A program made the position numbers and the translations under genes. A DNA stretch of 8,042 nt from assembly GCA_964388085.1 (NCBI GenBank), contig CAYLZW010000264.1:1-8042 (forward strand). Direction: 5' to 3'. This document shows, one piece after another, positions 1 through 6,653 of this stretch. The stretch's first letter is position 1. Each line of letters opens with the position of its first letter. The DNA is from CAYLZW01 sp964388085 (GTDB lineage Bacteria; Myxococcota; UBA727; CAYLZW01). A model generated the notes under the pieces. It saw only the letters and a program-made list of their open reading frames with translations, did not search any database and was not told where the DNA came from.

Positions 1-3000
1 GATCTCGACGCGCTTGATGGAGTCGATGCCGAGGTCGGCCTCGAGGCTCATCTCGAGGGACAGCGCGTCCTGCGGGTAGCCGGTCTTCTCGGCGGCCACC
101 TGCAGCAGCAGTGTCGCCACGTCGACCGAGGCGTTTGACGCCGCGGCGACCTTCGTCGGCGCGCTGAGCGCGGCGGCGGAGGGCAGCACGGGGGCGCGCG
201 TCTGAACGGTACCGTTCGCGCCGTTCGATCCGCTCAGGCCGTGACCGTTCGCGTGGCCATTGCTGTGTCCGTTCGCGTGTCCGTTCGCATGTCCGTTCGC
301 ATGGCCATTCGCGTGATCATGGCTGCGACCGTTCCCGTACGTGTCGGCGGGAGCTACCTCGATGACCGGCACCAGCGGCCGTGGGCTCGGCGCGGTCGCC
401 AACGTCGTCGCGGACGGCACCGCGACCGGCGCCCCCCCGACGAGCTGCGTCAGCTGGTCGGTGCTCGCCTGGAACGCTCGCAGGAACGCCTGGTGCGCCT
501 CGGCCATGGAGCGCTGGAAGGAGGCGTGCGCCTCCGCGGTCTGCTGTTGCCCCTCGCGGAACACCGTCAGCCAGCCGCTGTCGCCGGACGCAGCCGCGCG
601 TGGCGACGTCACGGACGTGCTCGGCGCCGATGCGGGGGAGGAGGCGCCGAACGAGGGAGCAGAGCGGGGATCACGGGGTGCCATGGGCTTCTCGAGGGCC
701 GGCGCCGATGCCGGCGAAAGAGCGGAGGGGCGGGGGGGAGGCGGGTACGCGGCGGCGGCTGGCTTCGCGGTCGAAGGCAAGGCAGGTCCTGTCGCCGTCG
801 TCGTCCTCGTCGTCGTCGTCGTCGTCGGGGCGGCGCGAGGCGCCGCAGGCTTCGGGGCGGGGAGCGCCGGCCGGCCGGTGTTCGCTCCGCCGACAGGCAG
901 CACGAGGGCCGGCTTCTTGGCAGCGTCCTCCGCGGACACGCCGGGCGCCAGCAGCGAGACGCCGTCCCACAACCAAGACAGGCGCAGGGGCACACCGGCC
1001 GCCGACAGGCGCGCGAGCCCGTCGAAGAACGGCGTCAGACCGTTCGCGCTCCCATCGAGGCTGACGGCGACGTGCGGCTGCTCGCCGAGGATGCGCCCGA
1101 CGAGGCCGGTCAGCACGCGGCCGGGGCCGACCTCCACGAAGACGCGCGCGCCGGCGTCGTACATCGCCTGGATCTGCTCGACGAAGCGCACCGGCGAGCG
1201 CACCTGCTCGGCGAGGACGCGCTTCTGCTCGTCGCTGGCGCCCGGGTACACGGCGGCGGTGGCGTTCGCGTACACGGGCACCCGCGGCTCGGCCAGCGTC
1301 ACCGCGTCGAGGAACGCGCGCAGGCCGTCGGCGGCGGGCGCGACCAGCGGCGAGTGGAAGCCGGTGGCTACCTGCAGCGCGCGCGTCTTGAGGCCAGCCG
1401 CCTTCATCTTCTCGGCGACGACGTCGAGCGACGTCAGCGCGCCCGAGAGCACGGCCTGATCGGGCGCGTTGTGGTTCGCGAGCACGACGTCGGCGACGCC
1501 GGAGGCGGCGAGCACCTCGCGCACCTTCTCGACCGGTCCGCTGACCGCGACCATGCCGCCGGGCGTGCGCGCCGCCTCGGCCATCAGCTCTCCTCGACGA
1601 CGAGCGAGCTTCAGCAGCGACGGGTAGTCGAGCGCGCCGGCGGCGTACAAGGCCGTCAGCTCGCCGAAGCTGTGCCCGCCCACCATGTCCGCCGAGAGGC
1701 CGAGGCCACCGGCGAGCGCCCGCAGGAAGGCGACGCTGGCCGCTCCGAGCGCGGGCTGGGCCCACTCGGTCTTCGTCAGCCGCTCCTGCTGCGCGCGCGT
1801 GTGCGCCTCGTCGAACGAGGGCGGCGGGAACACCACGCGAGACAGTGGCGCCTCGCCGAGGCGGACGTCGTCGGCCTCGTCGAAGGCAGAGAGCGACTCG
1901 GCGAAGGACATCGCGACGCCGGCGCCCATCTCGAGCGACTGCGAGCCCTGTCCGGGGAACACGAAGGCGACCTTGCCGAGCGGCGCGCCGGAGCCGAACG
2001 AGAGGCCTGGCGCCTTGCGCTTGCCGGACGACAGCGCGGCGGCCGCGTCGCTGAGCCTCTTCGATAGATCGGAAAGTGAAGAAGCAACGAACGCGAGCCG
2101 CTCGGCCGCCCCGGCGTCGAAGGCCTCATGTGAGGCGCGCGCGAGCGCCGCCAACGTGAGCCCCGTGTCTACCTTCGCGACCTTGTCGGCCAGCGCGCCG
2201 ACGCGCTTCGCGAGCCCAGCCGCGTCGGGCGCCGACAGGGCGAACAGCTCGACCTCCCGATCGGTCAGGCGCGGCGGACGAGCGGCGCCGCCGGTGTACT
2301 CCTCGAGGGTGACGTGGAAGTTGCTGCCGCCGAAGCCGAAGGAGCTCACCGACGCCCGCCGCGGGTGCGACGACGAGCGCACCCACGGCCGCACGCGCGG
2401 GCTCACGTAGAAGGGGCTCGTCTCGAGCTCGGCGCGGGGGTTCGGCTTGTCGACCTTGATGGTCGGCGGCAGCACCTTATGGTGCAGCGCGAGGGCGGCC
2501 TTCAGGAGCCCGGCGGCGCCGGCCGCGGCCTTGGTGTGTCCGATCTGGCTCTTCACGGAGCCGACAGCGCACCACTGGTGGTCCTCGCGGCCGCCGTCGC
2601 CAAACGCCAGCTTGAGGCCGCCCAGCTCAGCGACGTCACCGGCCTTCGTGCCCGTGCCGTGCGCCTCGACGAGCTCCACGGTCTCCGGCCCGTATCCGGC
2701 GGCCTCGTAGGCGCGCGAGAGCGCCTTGGCCTGCCCCTCGGAGACGGGCGCGTACACGCTCTTCGAGCGCCCGTCGCTGGACGTCCCGAGGCCCTTCACG
2801 ACGGCGTAGATGCGGTTGCCGTCGCGCTCGGCGTCCTCGAGGCGCTTCAGCGCCACCATGCCGAGGCCCTCGCCGAGCAGCGTGCCGTCCGCCTTCTCGT
2901 CGAAGGGCCGGCAGTCGCCTGTCGCCGACAGCGCCGGCGTCTTCGAGAAGCACATGTGCATGAAGATGTCGTTCAGCGTGTCGACGCCACCGGTGAGCAC

Positions 3001-3696
3001 GACGTCCGCGCGGCCGAGCACCAGCTCGTCGAGCGCCATGGAGAGCGCGGCGAAGGAGCTCGCGCAGGCCGCGTCGGTGACGGCGTTGGTGCCGCCGAGA
3101 TCGAGGCGGTTGGCGATGCGTCCGGCGACGACGTTGCCGAGCAGGCCGGGGAAGGTGCTCTCGGTCCAGGGCACGAAGGTGTCCGAGATCTTCTGCATGG
3201 CCTCGTCGACGAGCGGCTCCTCGATGCCGGCCGCGAGCATGCCCGCGCGCCAGTTCGGGTACGCGAGGCGCGAGGCCATCTGACCGAAGAGCTCCTGGCC
3301 GCCGGTGCAGCCGAGCAGCACGCTCACGCGGCTCTTGTCGGCGTCGTCGAGCTTGCCCGCGAAGCAGTCCTGCAGCGTGACGCGCGCCACCAGCAGGCCG
3401 AGCAGCTGGGAGGTGTCGGTCGACGAGAGCAGGTTCGGCGGCACGCCGAAGCCGAGCGAGTCGAAGGGCACCTCGGGCAAGAAGCCGCCGCGGCGCGCGT
3501 AGGTCTTGTCGGGGGCCTTCGGATCCGCGTCGTAGTAGTGCTCGACGCTCCAGTGCGACGCCGGCACGTCGGTGATGAGGTCGGTGCCGCGCACGACGTG
3601 GTTCCAGAAGCGCGCGACGTCGATGGAGCCCGGGAAGAGGCCGCCGATACCGACGATGGCGATGGGGGACTGACGCCTGACGGAGCTTGCTGCCAT
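1..3696 (-). CDS. pfaA: PUFA synthase subunit PfaA-like (pfa2 of myxobacteria), KS-MAT-linker-ACP, 3' part missing
   Basis: Iterative type I synthase subunit that condenses malonyl units on its own ACPs to build a long, probably polyunsaturated, acyl chain in the cytoplasm. The frame is open from ATG 3696 to base 1: 1232 residues seen, C-terminus beyond the window. Order: ketosynthase at about 11-466 with active-site Cys211 (TDAACASS), His346 (EAHGTGTKAGD) and His387 (KSQIGHTKAAAG); linker; malonyl acyltransferase at about 577-865 with GQGSQ, nucleophile Ser676 (GHSFGEL) and His781 (TGFHSP, malonyl-type); a post-AT segment to about 907; a low-complexity linker 910-1160; an ACP with LGIDSIKRVEI, Ser1226 carrying the phosphopantetheine arm. 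The DSIKRVEI ACP, the KS segment FSKTPALS and the start context (GAGG six bases upstream) fit the Pfa family. PfaD lies 44 bases upstream, so both are probably co-transcribed. In known relatives several ACPs, KR and DH follow. A PUFA-like secondary lipid or polyketide synthase cannot be excluded. Confidence 0.93.
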   Translation of the reverse strand, partial: MAASSVRRQSPIAIVGIGGLFPGSIDVARFWNHVVRGTDLITDVPASHWSVEHYYDADPKAPDKTYARRGGFLPEVPFDSLGFGVPPNLLSSTDTSQLLGLLVARVTLQDCFAGKLDDADKSRVSVLLGCTGGQELFGQMASRLAYPNWRAGMLAAGIEEPLVDEAMQKISDTFVPWTESTFPGLLGNVVAGRIANRLDLGGTNAVTDAACASSFAALSMALDELVLGRADVVLTGGVDTLNDIFMHMCFSKTPALSATGDCRPFDEKADGTLLGEGLGMVALKRLEDAERDGNRIYAVVKGLGTSSDGRSKSVYAPVSEGQAKALSRAYEAAGYGPETVELVEAHGTGTKAGDVAELGGLKLAFGDGGREDHQWCAVGSVKSQIGHTKAAAGAAGLLKAALALHHKVLPPTIKVDKPNPRAELETSPFYVSPRVRPWVRSSSHPRRASVSSFGFGGSNFHVTLEEYTGGAARPPRLTDREVELFALSAPDAAGLAKRVGALADKVAKVDTGLTLAALARASHEAFDAGAAERLAFVASSLSDLSKRLSDAAAALSSGKRKAPGLSFGSGAPLGKVAFVFPGQGSQSLEMGAGVAMSFAESLSAFDEADDVRLGEAPLSRVVFPPPSFDEAHTRAQQERLTKTEWAQPALGAASVAFLRALAGGLGLSADMVGGHSFGELTALYAAGALDYPSLLKLARRRGELMAEAARTPGGMVAVSGPVEKVREVLAASGVADVVLANHNAPDQAVLSGALTSLDVVAEKMKAAGLKTRALQVATGFHSPLVAPAADGLRAFLDAVTLAEPRVPVYANATAAVYPGASDEQKRVLAEQVRSPVRFVEQIQAMYDAGARVFVEVGPGRVLTGLVGRILGEQPHVAVSLDGSANGLTPFFDGLARLSAAGVPLRLSWLWDGVSLLAPGVSAEDAAKKPALVLPVGGANTGRPALPAPKPAAPRAAPTTTTTTRTTTATGPALPSTAKPAAAAYPPPPRPSALSPASAPALEKPMAPRDPRSAPSFGASSPASAPSTSVTSPRAAASGDSGWLTVFREGQQQTAEAHASFQRSMAEAHQAFLRAFQASTDQLTQLVGGAPVAVPSATTLATAPSPRPLVPVIEVAPADTYGNGRSHDHANGHANGHANGHANGHSNGHANGHGLSGSNGANGTVQTRAPVLPSAAALSAPTKVAAASNASVDVATLLLQVAAEKTGYPQDALSLEMSLEADLGIDSIKRVEI
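241..312 (-). repeat. Six 12-bp tandem units encoding Ala/Ser-Asn-Gly-His in the pre-ACP linker
   Basis: Six consecutive 12-base units, in frame in the synthase gene, encode ANGH five times and SNGH once (residues 1129-1152). Units three and four are identical, the second differs from them at one base, and the two with AATGGCCA are four units apart. The tract lies just before the ACP and probably acts as a flexible hydrophilic tether. Asn-Gly-His-rich linkers next to ACPs are known in PUFA and related synthases; the tether role is inferred. Confidence 0.9.
475..540 (-). repeat. Two 11-residue helical repeats (xAEAHxxFxRx) in the MAT-ACP linker
   Basis: Residues 1053-1063 and 1064-1074 of the synthase share AEAH, Phe at position 8 and Arg at position 10. 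They read TAEAHASFQRS and MAEAHQAFLRA, followed by a more diverged third block ending around residue 1085. An 11-residue period gives three helical turns, so this is predicted to be a continuous amphipathic helix set between two disordered segments. Helical Gln/Met/Phe-rich segments at this place occur in other Pfa synthases. It may be a dimer or docking element, which is inference. Confidence 0.65.
796..825 (-). repeat. ACG trinucleotide tract encoding poly-Thr in the synthase linker
   Basis: On the minus strand six ACG codons, one AGG, then three ACG codons encode six Thr, one Arg and three Thr (residues 958-967) inside an Ala/Pro/Thr-rich disordered linker. The near-perfect use of one codon makes this a coding microsatellite. 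Length changes by whole codons would be tolerated, while a one-base slip would truncate the synthase ahead of all its ACPs. Confidence 0.85.
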
Positions 3697-3702
3697 GAGC
3701 TG

Positions 3703-3706
3703 CCTC
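3703..3706 (-). promoter_or_regulatory. Ribosome binding site of the PfaA-like gene
   Basis: GAGG on the minus strand sits six bases before the ATG at 3696. This supports that start, which is followed at once by the typical KS N-terminus (SPIAIVGIGGLFPG). A second GAGG lies six bases further upstream, as part of the repeated sequence in this junction. Confidence 0.7.
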
Positions 3707-3708
3707 AA

Positions 3709-3751
3709 CCTCAATCTCGAGCGAACGCTCGAAGAAGACCTCAATCGAGCG
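3709..3751 (-). repeat. Near-direct repeat CGCTCGA(GA)TTGAGG at the pfaD-pfaA junction
   Basis: Read on the minus strand, CGCTCGATTGAGG (3751-3739) spans the last codons and stop of pfaD. CGCTCGAGATTGAGG (3723-3709) then recurs just before the start of the synthase gene. The copies differ by a two-base insertion, and each ends in a Shine-Dalgarno-like GAGG. A small local duplication could have supplied the ribosome binding site of the downstream gene. The repeat is seen directly; its role is inferred. Confidence 0.6.
3717..3732. repeat. Perfect 7-bp inverted repeat TCGAGCG-AA-CGCTCGA between pfaD and pfaA
   Basis: Seven-base arms are separated by only two bases, in the 44-base spacer between the two genes. 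As RNA it could form a short GC-rich hairpin with a loop of four or more bases. As DNA it has the symmetry of a small operator. No T-run follows on the minus strand, so it is not a classical terminator. It may modulate mRNA stability or coupling between the two genes, or it may be chance in GC-rich DNA. Confidence 0.5.
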
Positions 3752-5354
3752 GTCGCGGCGCCCACGAGAATGCGGACGCAGGGACGGGCACCCCGAAGGT
3801 GCGGAGCTGTTGCGCGCGGGTGAGCACGGCGGCGCCCTCGAGCAGGTTGCGCGCGATCTGTACGACGCCGCGCTGCTCCGGCGCCTCGAGGAAGCTGCCC
3901 TTCACCCAGGCGTTGAAGGCGCCCATGGCCGGCCCGCACCAGACTTGAAAGTCGATGGCGCGGTCGTCGTCACCGGCGATGGCCCAGCGCGAGGACTGAC
4001 CGAGGTACCAGCGAAACACCAGCGCCATCTTGTGCTTGTCGTCGTGGGCGGCGCGGGCGTTCTGCGTCGGGTCGCGCTCGGCGAAGAAGCGCTCGGTCTC
4101 GGCCCACACCTCGTCGAGCGGGGCCTTGAAGACGTCCTTCTCGAGGCGGCCCTTCTCGTCGGCGGGCAGCGCGCTCAGGGACGGATACGCGCGGTAGAGG
4201 TCGTAGAGCTTCTGCGCGCGCACGCCGAACATGGTGCCGCGCCGCAGCACCTGCACCTTCACGCCCATCTCGAACATATCGGCTGCCGGCGCCATCATGA
4301 CGTCGTCGAGGGAGGCTTGCGCGAGCAGCGCGCGGCCGCGCGGCGAGAGCCCGGACTCGACCGCGGACTGGTTCACCGATCCCGTCAGCACGTAGGCCGC
4401 ACCGAGCGAGAACGCGGCCGCGATGGCGTGCGGCGTGCCGAGGCCTCCCGCGGCGCCGAGGCGGATGGGCCTCGTGTAGCCGTGCTCGCGCGCCAGGCGA
4501 TCGCGCACGGCGGTGATGACAGGGAAGACGGCCGTGAGGGTCTGGTTGTCGGTGTGTCCGCCCGAGTCCGCCTCGACCGTGATGTCCTCGGCGAGGGGGA
4601 CGCGCGCGGCGAGCCTCGCCTCTTCGGCGCTGAGCTGCCCGTCCGCGACGAGGCGCTCGAGCAGCGCCGGCGGGGCAGGGGACAAAAAGCGGGCGGCGAC
4701 CTCGGGGCGCGAGATCTTGGCGAACACATGGTTCTTGCGCCCAACGCTGCCGTCGGGGAGGAGCCTGAGGCCGGACGCCGCGTAACGGACGATCATCGGC
4801 GTGAGCTCCATGTACGCCGACGCCGACACGCGGGTGACGCCGCGGCGCAGATAGAGATCCACGACGCCGGCCTCGATGCGGGGCTCGTGCGGGCTGTGGA
4901 TGAGGTTCATGCCGAAGGGCAGGCGGTCTTTGCCGATCGCCGCCTCGATCTCGTCGAGCGCGGCCTCCACGCGAGGCGGCGGCAGGCCCGCGGCGCCGAA
5001 GAAGCCGAGCATGCCGGCGCGCGCCATCTCGACGACGATGGAGGCGGTGCAGATGCCGTTGGCCATGGCGCCCGCGACGTACGGGAAGCGCAGGCCGTGC
5101 GCCTCACAGAACGAGCGGTCGCCGAGCCACTCGGGATAGATCGGCGCGAGCGACGCCAGCAGCGCGTGCCCGTCGCCCGCGGCCGCCAGGACCTCGCCGC
5201 CAAAGCCCACGCCGACGTGACCGCTGTCGGCCTGCAAGACAACCGCGGGCTCGCGCACCCGCTCCGTCGCTCGCACGAGGCTCGGCTCGTCGAAGCAGCC
5301 CGGCTCCTCGGCGGGGCGCCAGCGCGCGAACGAAGGCAGGCGGTGGGCAGTCAT
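3741..5354 (-). CDS. pfaD: PfaD-type trans-acting enoyl reductase of the PUFA synthase
   Basis: Stand-alone FMN- and NADPH-dependent enoyl-ACP reductase that saturates chosen double bonds on chains held by the synthase; cytoplasmic. The 537 residues match the PfaD family from end to end (about 540 is usual). Landmarks are AGAMANGI (94-101), GAAGLPPPRVEAA (120-132), FGMNLIHSPHEP (147-158), the conserved SGGHTDN (264-270, His267 probably the flavin-site His of the nitropropane-dioxygenase-like barrel), the phosphate-binding GAAGGLGTP (300-308) and GAAYVLTGS (318-326), MAPAADMFEMGVK (354-366), and the diagnostic C-terminus with KMALVFRWYLG (442-452) and GPAMGAFNAWVKGS (474-487). ATG 5354 is preferred. 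An in-frame TTG at 5399 would add 15 residues (552), but it has no good ribosome site and lies in an AT-rich patch that looks like promoter DNA. An in-frame TAA follows directly upstream. First gene of the cluster, as in myxobacterial pfa1. Confidence 0.95.
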   Translation of the reverse strand: MTAHRLPSFARWRPAEEPGCFDEPSLVRATERVREPAVVLQADSGHVGVGFGGEVLAAAGDGHALLASLAPIYPEWLGDRSFCEAHGLRFPYVAGAMANGICTASIVVEMARAGMLGFFGAAGLPPPRVEAALDEIEAAIGKDRLPFGMNLIHSPHEPRIEAGVVDLYLRRGVTRVSASAYMELTPMIVRYAASGLRLLPDGSVGRKNHVFAKISRPEVAARFLSPAPPALLERLVADGQLSAEEARLAARVPLAEDITVEADSGGHTDNQTLTAVFPVITAVRDRLAREHGYTRPIRLGAAGGLGTPHAIAAAFSLGAAYVLTGSVNQSAVESGLSPRGRALLAQASLDDVMMAPAADMFEMGVKVQVLRRGTMFGVRAQKLYDLYRAYPSLSALPADEKGRLEKDVFKAPLDEVWAETERFFAERDPTQNARAAHDDKHKMALVFRWYLGQSSRWAIAGDDDRAIDFQVWCGPAMGAFNAWVKGSFLEAPEQRGVVQIARNLLEGAAVLTRAQQLRTFGVPVPASAFSWAPRPLD

Positions 5355-5390
5355 GGTGTCGCGCGCGCTCCCGGGCTTCAGGCCCTTCGG

Positions 5391-5426
5391 AACTTTCAAG
5401 AGTTACTGAATTGAGTGAAACACAAG
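5391..5426 (-). promoter_or_regulatory. AT-rich patch upstream of pfaD, probable promoter region
   Basis: About 12 of 36 bases are G or C here, against roughly 70 percent around it. Such patches in GC-rich genomes usually mark promoters. No convincing -35/-10 pair was found: TTGTGT and TAACTC on the minus strand are only 14 bases apart. The location, 40-70 bases ahead of ATG 5354, suits transcription of pfaD and the synthase gene. The remaining sequence from 5427 to 5530 shows nothing else recognisable. Confidence 0.4.
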
Positions 5427-5530
5427 CACCGGGGCTCTGTCTACACGTCGTGCGCGCGGCAGGGCGCAGGGCAGGCAGCTACGGGGTTCGCGGAGGGCTG
5501 ACAAGGCACGATCGGGCCTGTTTTTGCGCG

Positions 5531-5630
5531 NNNNNNNNNNNNNNNNNNNNNNNNNNNNNNNNNNNNNNNNNNNNNNNNNNNNNNNNNNNNNNNNNNNNNN
5601 NNNNNNNNNNNNNNNNNNNNNNNNNNNNNN
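5531..5630. other. Assembly gap (100 Ns) in the divergent intergenic region
   Basis: Exactly 100 undetermined bases, a length commonly used as a placeholder for a scaffold gap of unknown size. It separates the pfaD upstream region from the leader of the TPR gene, so promoters, operators or even a small gene may be missing. Any reading frame drawn across it is meaningless. Confidence 0.97.
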
Positions 5631-5688
5631 GGGGAATGTGTATGCTGACCACCCCCAAGGTCTTACGCGTACGTGTTCTCGGACTCAG

Positions 5689-6630
5689 ATGCGCTGGCTG
5701 AAGAACCTGTTCCGCAAGGAGAGCGACCCCGAGGAGGCCACGCGCCACCTCGCCGTTGGCGTCGCGCTCGCGCAGAAGCAGCGCTTTGGAGAGGCGCTGC
5801 TCGCGTACCGGCGGGCCCGCGACGCCGATCCGGACTACGCGCTCGCGCACCTGAACGAGGCCCTGGCGCTGCAGGACCTCTACAACGCGAAGAGCAGCCT
5901 GCTCGACGACGATGACCGCGCCCAACACCTGGCGGAGATCCGCGCGGCCCTCGAGCGCGCGCTCGCCCTCGACGAGAGCCTGTTCGTCGGCTGGCGGGCG
6001 CTCGCGCACGTGGCGCGCCGGCTCGGCGACTACGTGCGCGCGGAGGAGAGCTTTCAGAAGGTCATCGAGGTCGCGCCGGAGGACTTCTCGCACCTCGAGG
6101 AGGCCCATCGGGAGCTGAAGTCGGTGGCGGCGCGCGCGGAGCGGCAACGCGTCCTGACGGCCGCTTTCGACGCGGCCCTCGAGCGTGACGTCGACGCGGC
6201 CGCGCTGCGCGAGGCGCTCGAGCGCGTGCAGCCGCTGCTCATCCACCCCGAGACGCCGGACGACGCCTTCTGGGCCGCGGGCGTCCTGTTGCGTCGTCTC
6301 GACGACGGACAGGCCGCGCGCGAGATGTTCGAGGCCTGTCTCGAGCGCTCCCCTCGGCACGTGCGCGCGCTGCGGGAGCTCGCGACCCTGTGCATGCAGG
6401 GAGGGGACGCGCACGCCGCGCTCGCGCACAGCATCGAGGCCTATCGAGAGGATCCGTCGAACCCGGCGCTGCTGTGCAACGTCGGCGTCTGCCACCTGAC
6501 GCTCGGTGACCTCGGGCAGGCCGAGGAATTCTTGCGCATGGCGGTCGGGCTCGCGCCGAGCGATCCGATCGTGCAGCGCGCGTGGTCCGCGTTCGAGCAC
6601 GCGCGCGGCGAAGGGCCCGCTCGCACCTAG
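5689..6630 (+). CDS. TPR-repeat protein of unknown role
   Basis: 313 residues, mostly alpha-helical. TPR-like units are visible at about 19-52 (GVALAQKQRFGEALLAYRRA then DADPDYA), 98-131 (ALAHVARRLGDYVRAEESF then EVAPED), 192-225 (GVLLRRLDDGQAAREMFEAC then RSPRH), 226-259 and 260-293 (GVCHLTLGDLGQAEEFLRMA then LAPSDP), each with the usual Gly/Ala/Pro spacing. The middle (135-190) is helical with no clear repeat. There is no signal peptide; the basic, amphipathic start MRWLKNLFRKE could touch a membrane. TPR proteins act as binding scaffolds, and the partner cannot be read from the sequence. ATG 5689 gives this natural N-terminus, although its ribosome site is weak. An in-frame GTG at 5638, just after the gap, would add 17 residues. 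Codon use matches a native gene. It is divergent from pfaD, so a link to lipid synthesis is not implied. Confidence 0.85.
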   Translation: MRWLKNLFRKESDPEEATRHLAVGVALAQKQRFGEALLAYRRARDADPDYALAHLNEALALQDLYNAKSSLLDDDDRAQHLAEIRAALERALALDESLFVGWRALAHVARRLGDYVRAEESFQKVIEVAPEDFSHLEEAHRELKSVAARAERQRVLTAAFDAALERDVDAAALREALERVQPLLIHPETPDDAFWAAGVLLRRLDDGQAAREMFEACLERSPRHVRALRELATLCMQGGDAHAALAHSIEAYREDPSNPALLCNVGVCHLTLGDLGQAEEFLRMAVGLAPSDPIVQRAWSAFEHARGEGPART

Positions 6631-6653
6631 CGCACGCGACGCTACGCTTTGGG

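Noticed and set aside
241..312. The 12-base repeats as a CRISPR array or origin iterons
   Set aside because: There are no spacers, the units are in-frame codons within a synthase linker, and the repeat is a known type of ACP tether.
241..2067. A 608-residue open frame on the plus strand
   Set aside because: Antisense to the MAT-linker-ACP part of the synthase. It is Arg-rich and low complexity with no recognisable domain, a usual by-product of GC-rich codon use on the other strand.
2314..3948. A 544-residue open frame on the plus strand
   Set aside because: Antisense to the KS domain and the end of pfaD. The opposite strand carries an intact active site and family-wide motifs, whereas this frame has none.
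3810..5414. A 534-residue open frame on the plus strand
   Set aside because: Antisense across nearly all of pfaD; composition is Arg/Gly/Ala/His-rich with no motif.
5396..5422. Operator-like dyad TTTCA...TGAAA upstream of pfaD
   Set aside because: Only five-base arms with mismatched inner positions in AT-rich DNA; too weak to call.
5505..5530. T-run before the gap as a terminator
   Set aside because: The five Ts on the plus strand have no stem upstream, and no plus-strand gene ends here.
5479..6600. A 373-residue open frame on the minus strand crossing the N run
   Set aside because: Antisense to the TPR gene and dependent on undetermined bases; no motif.
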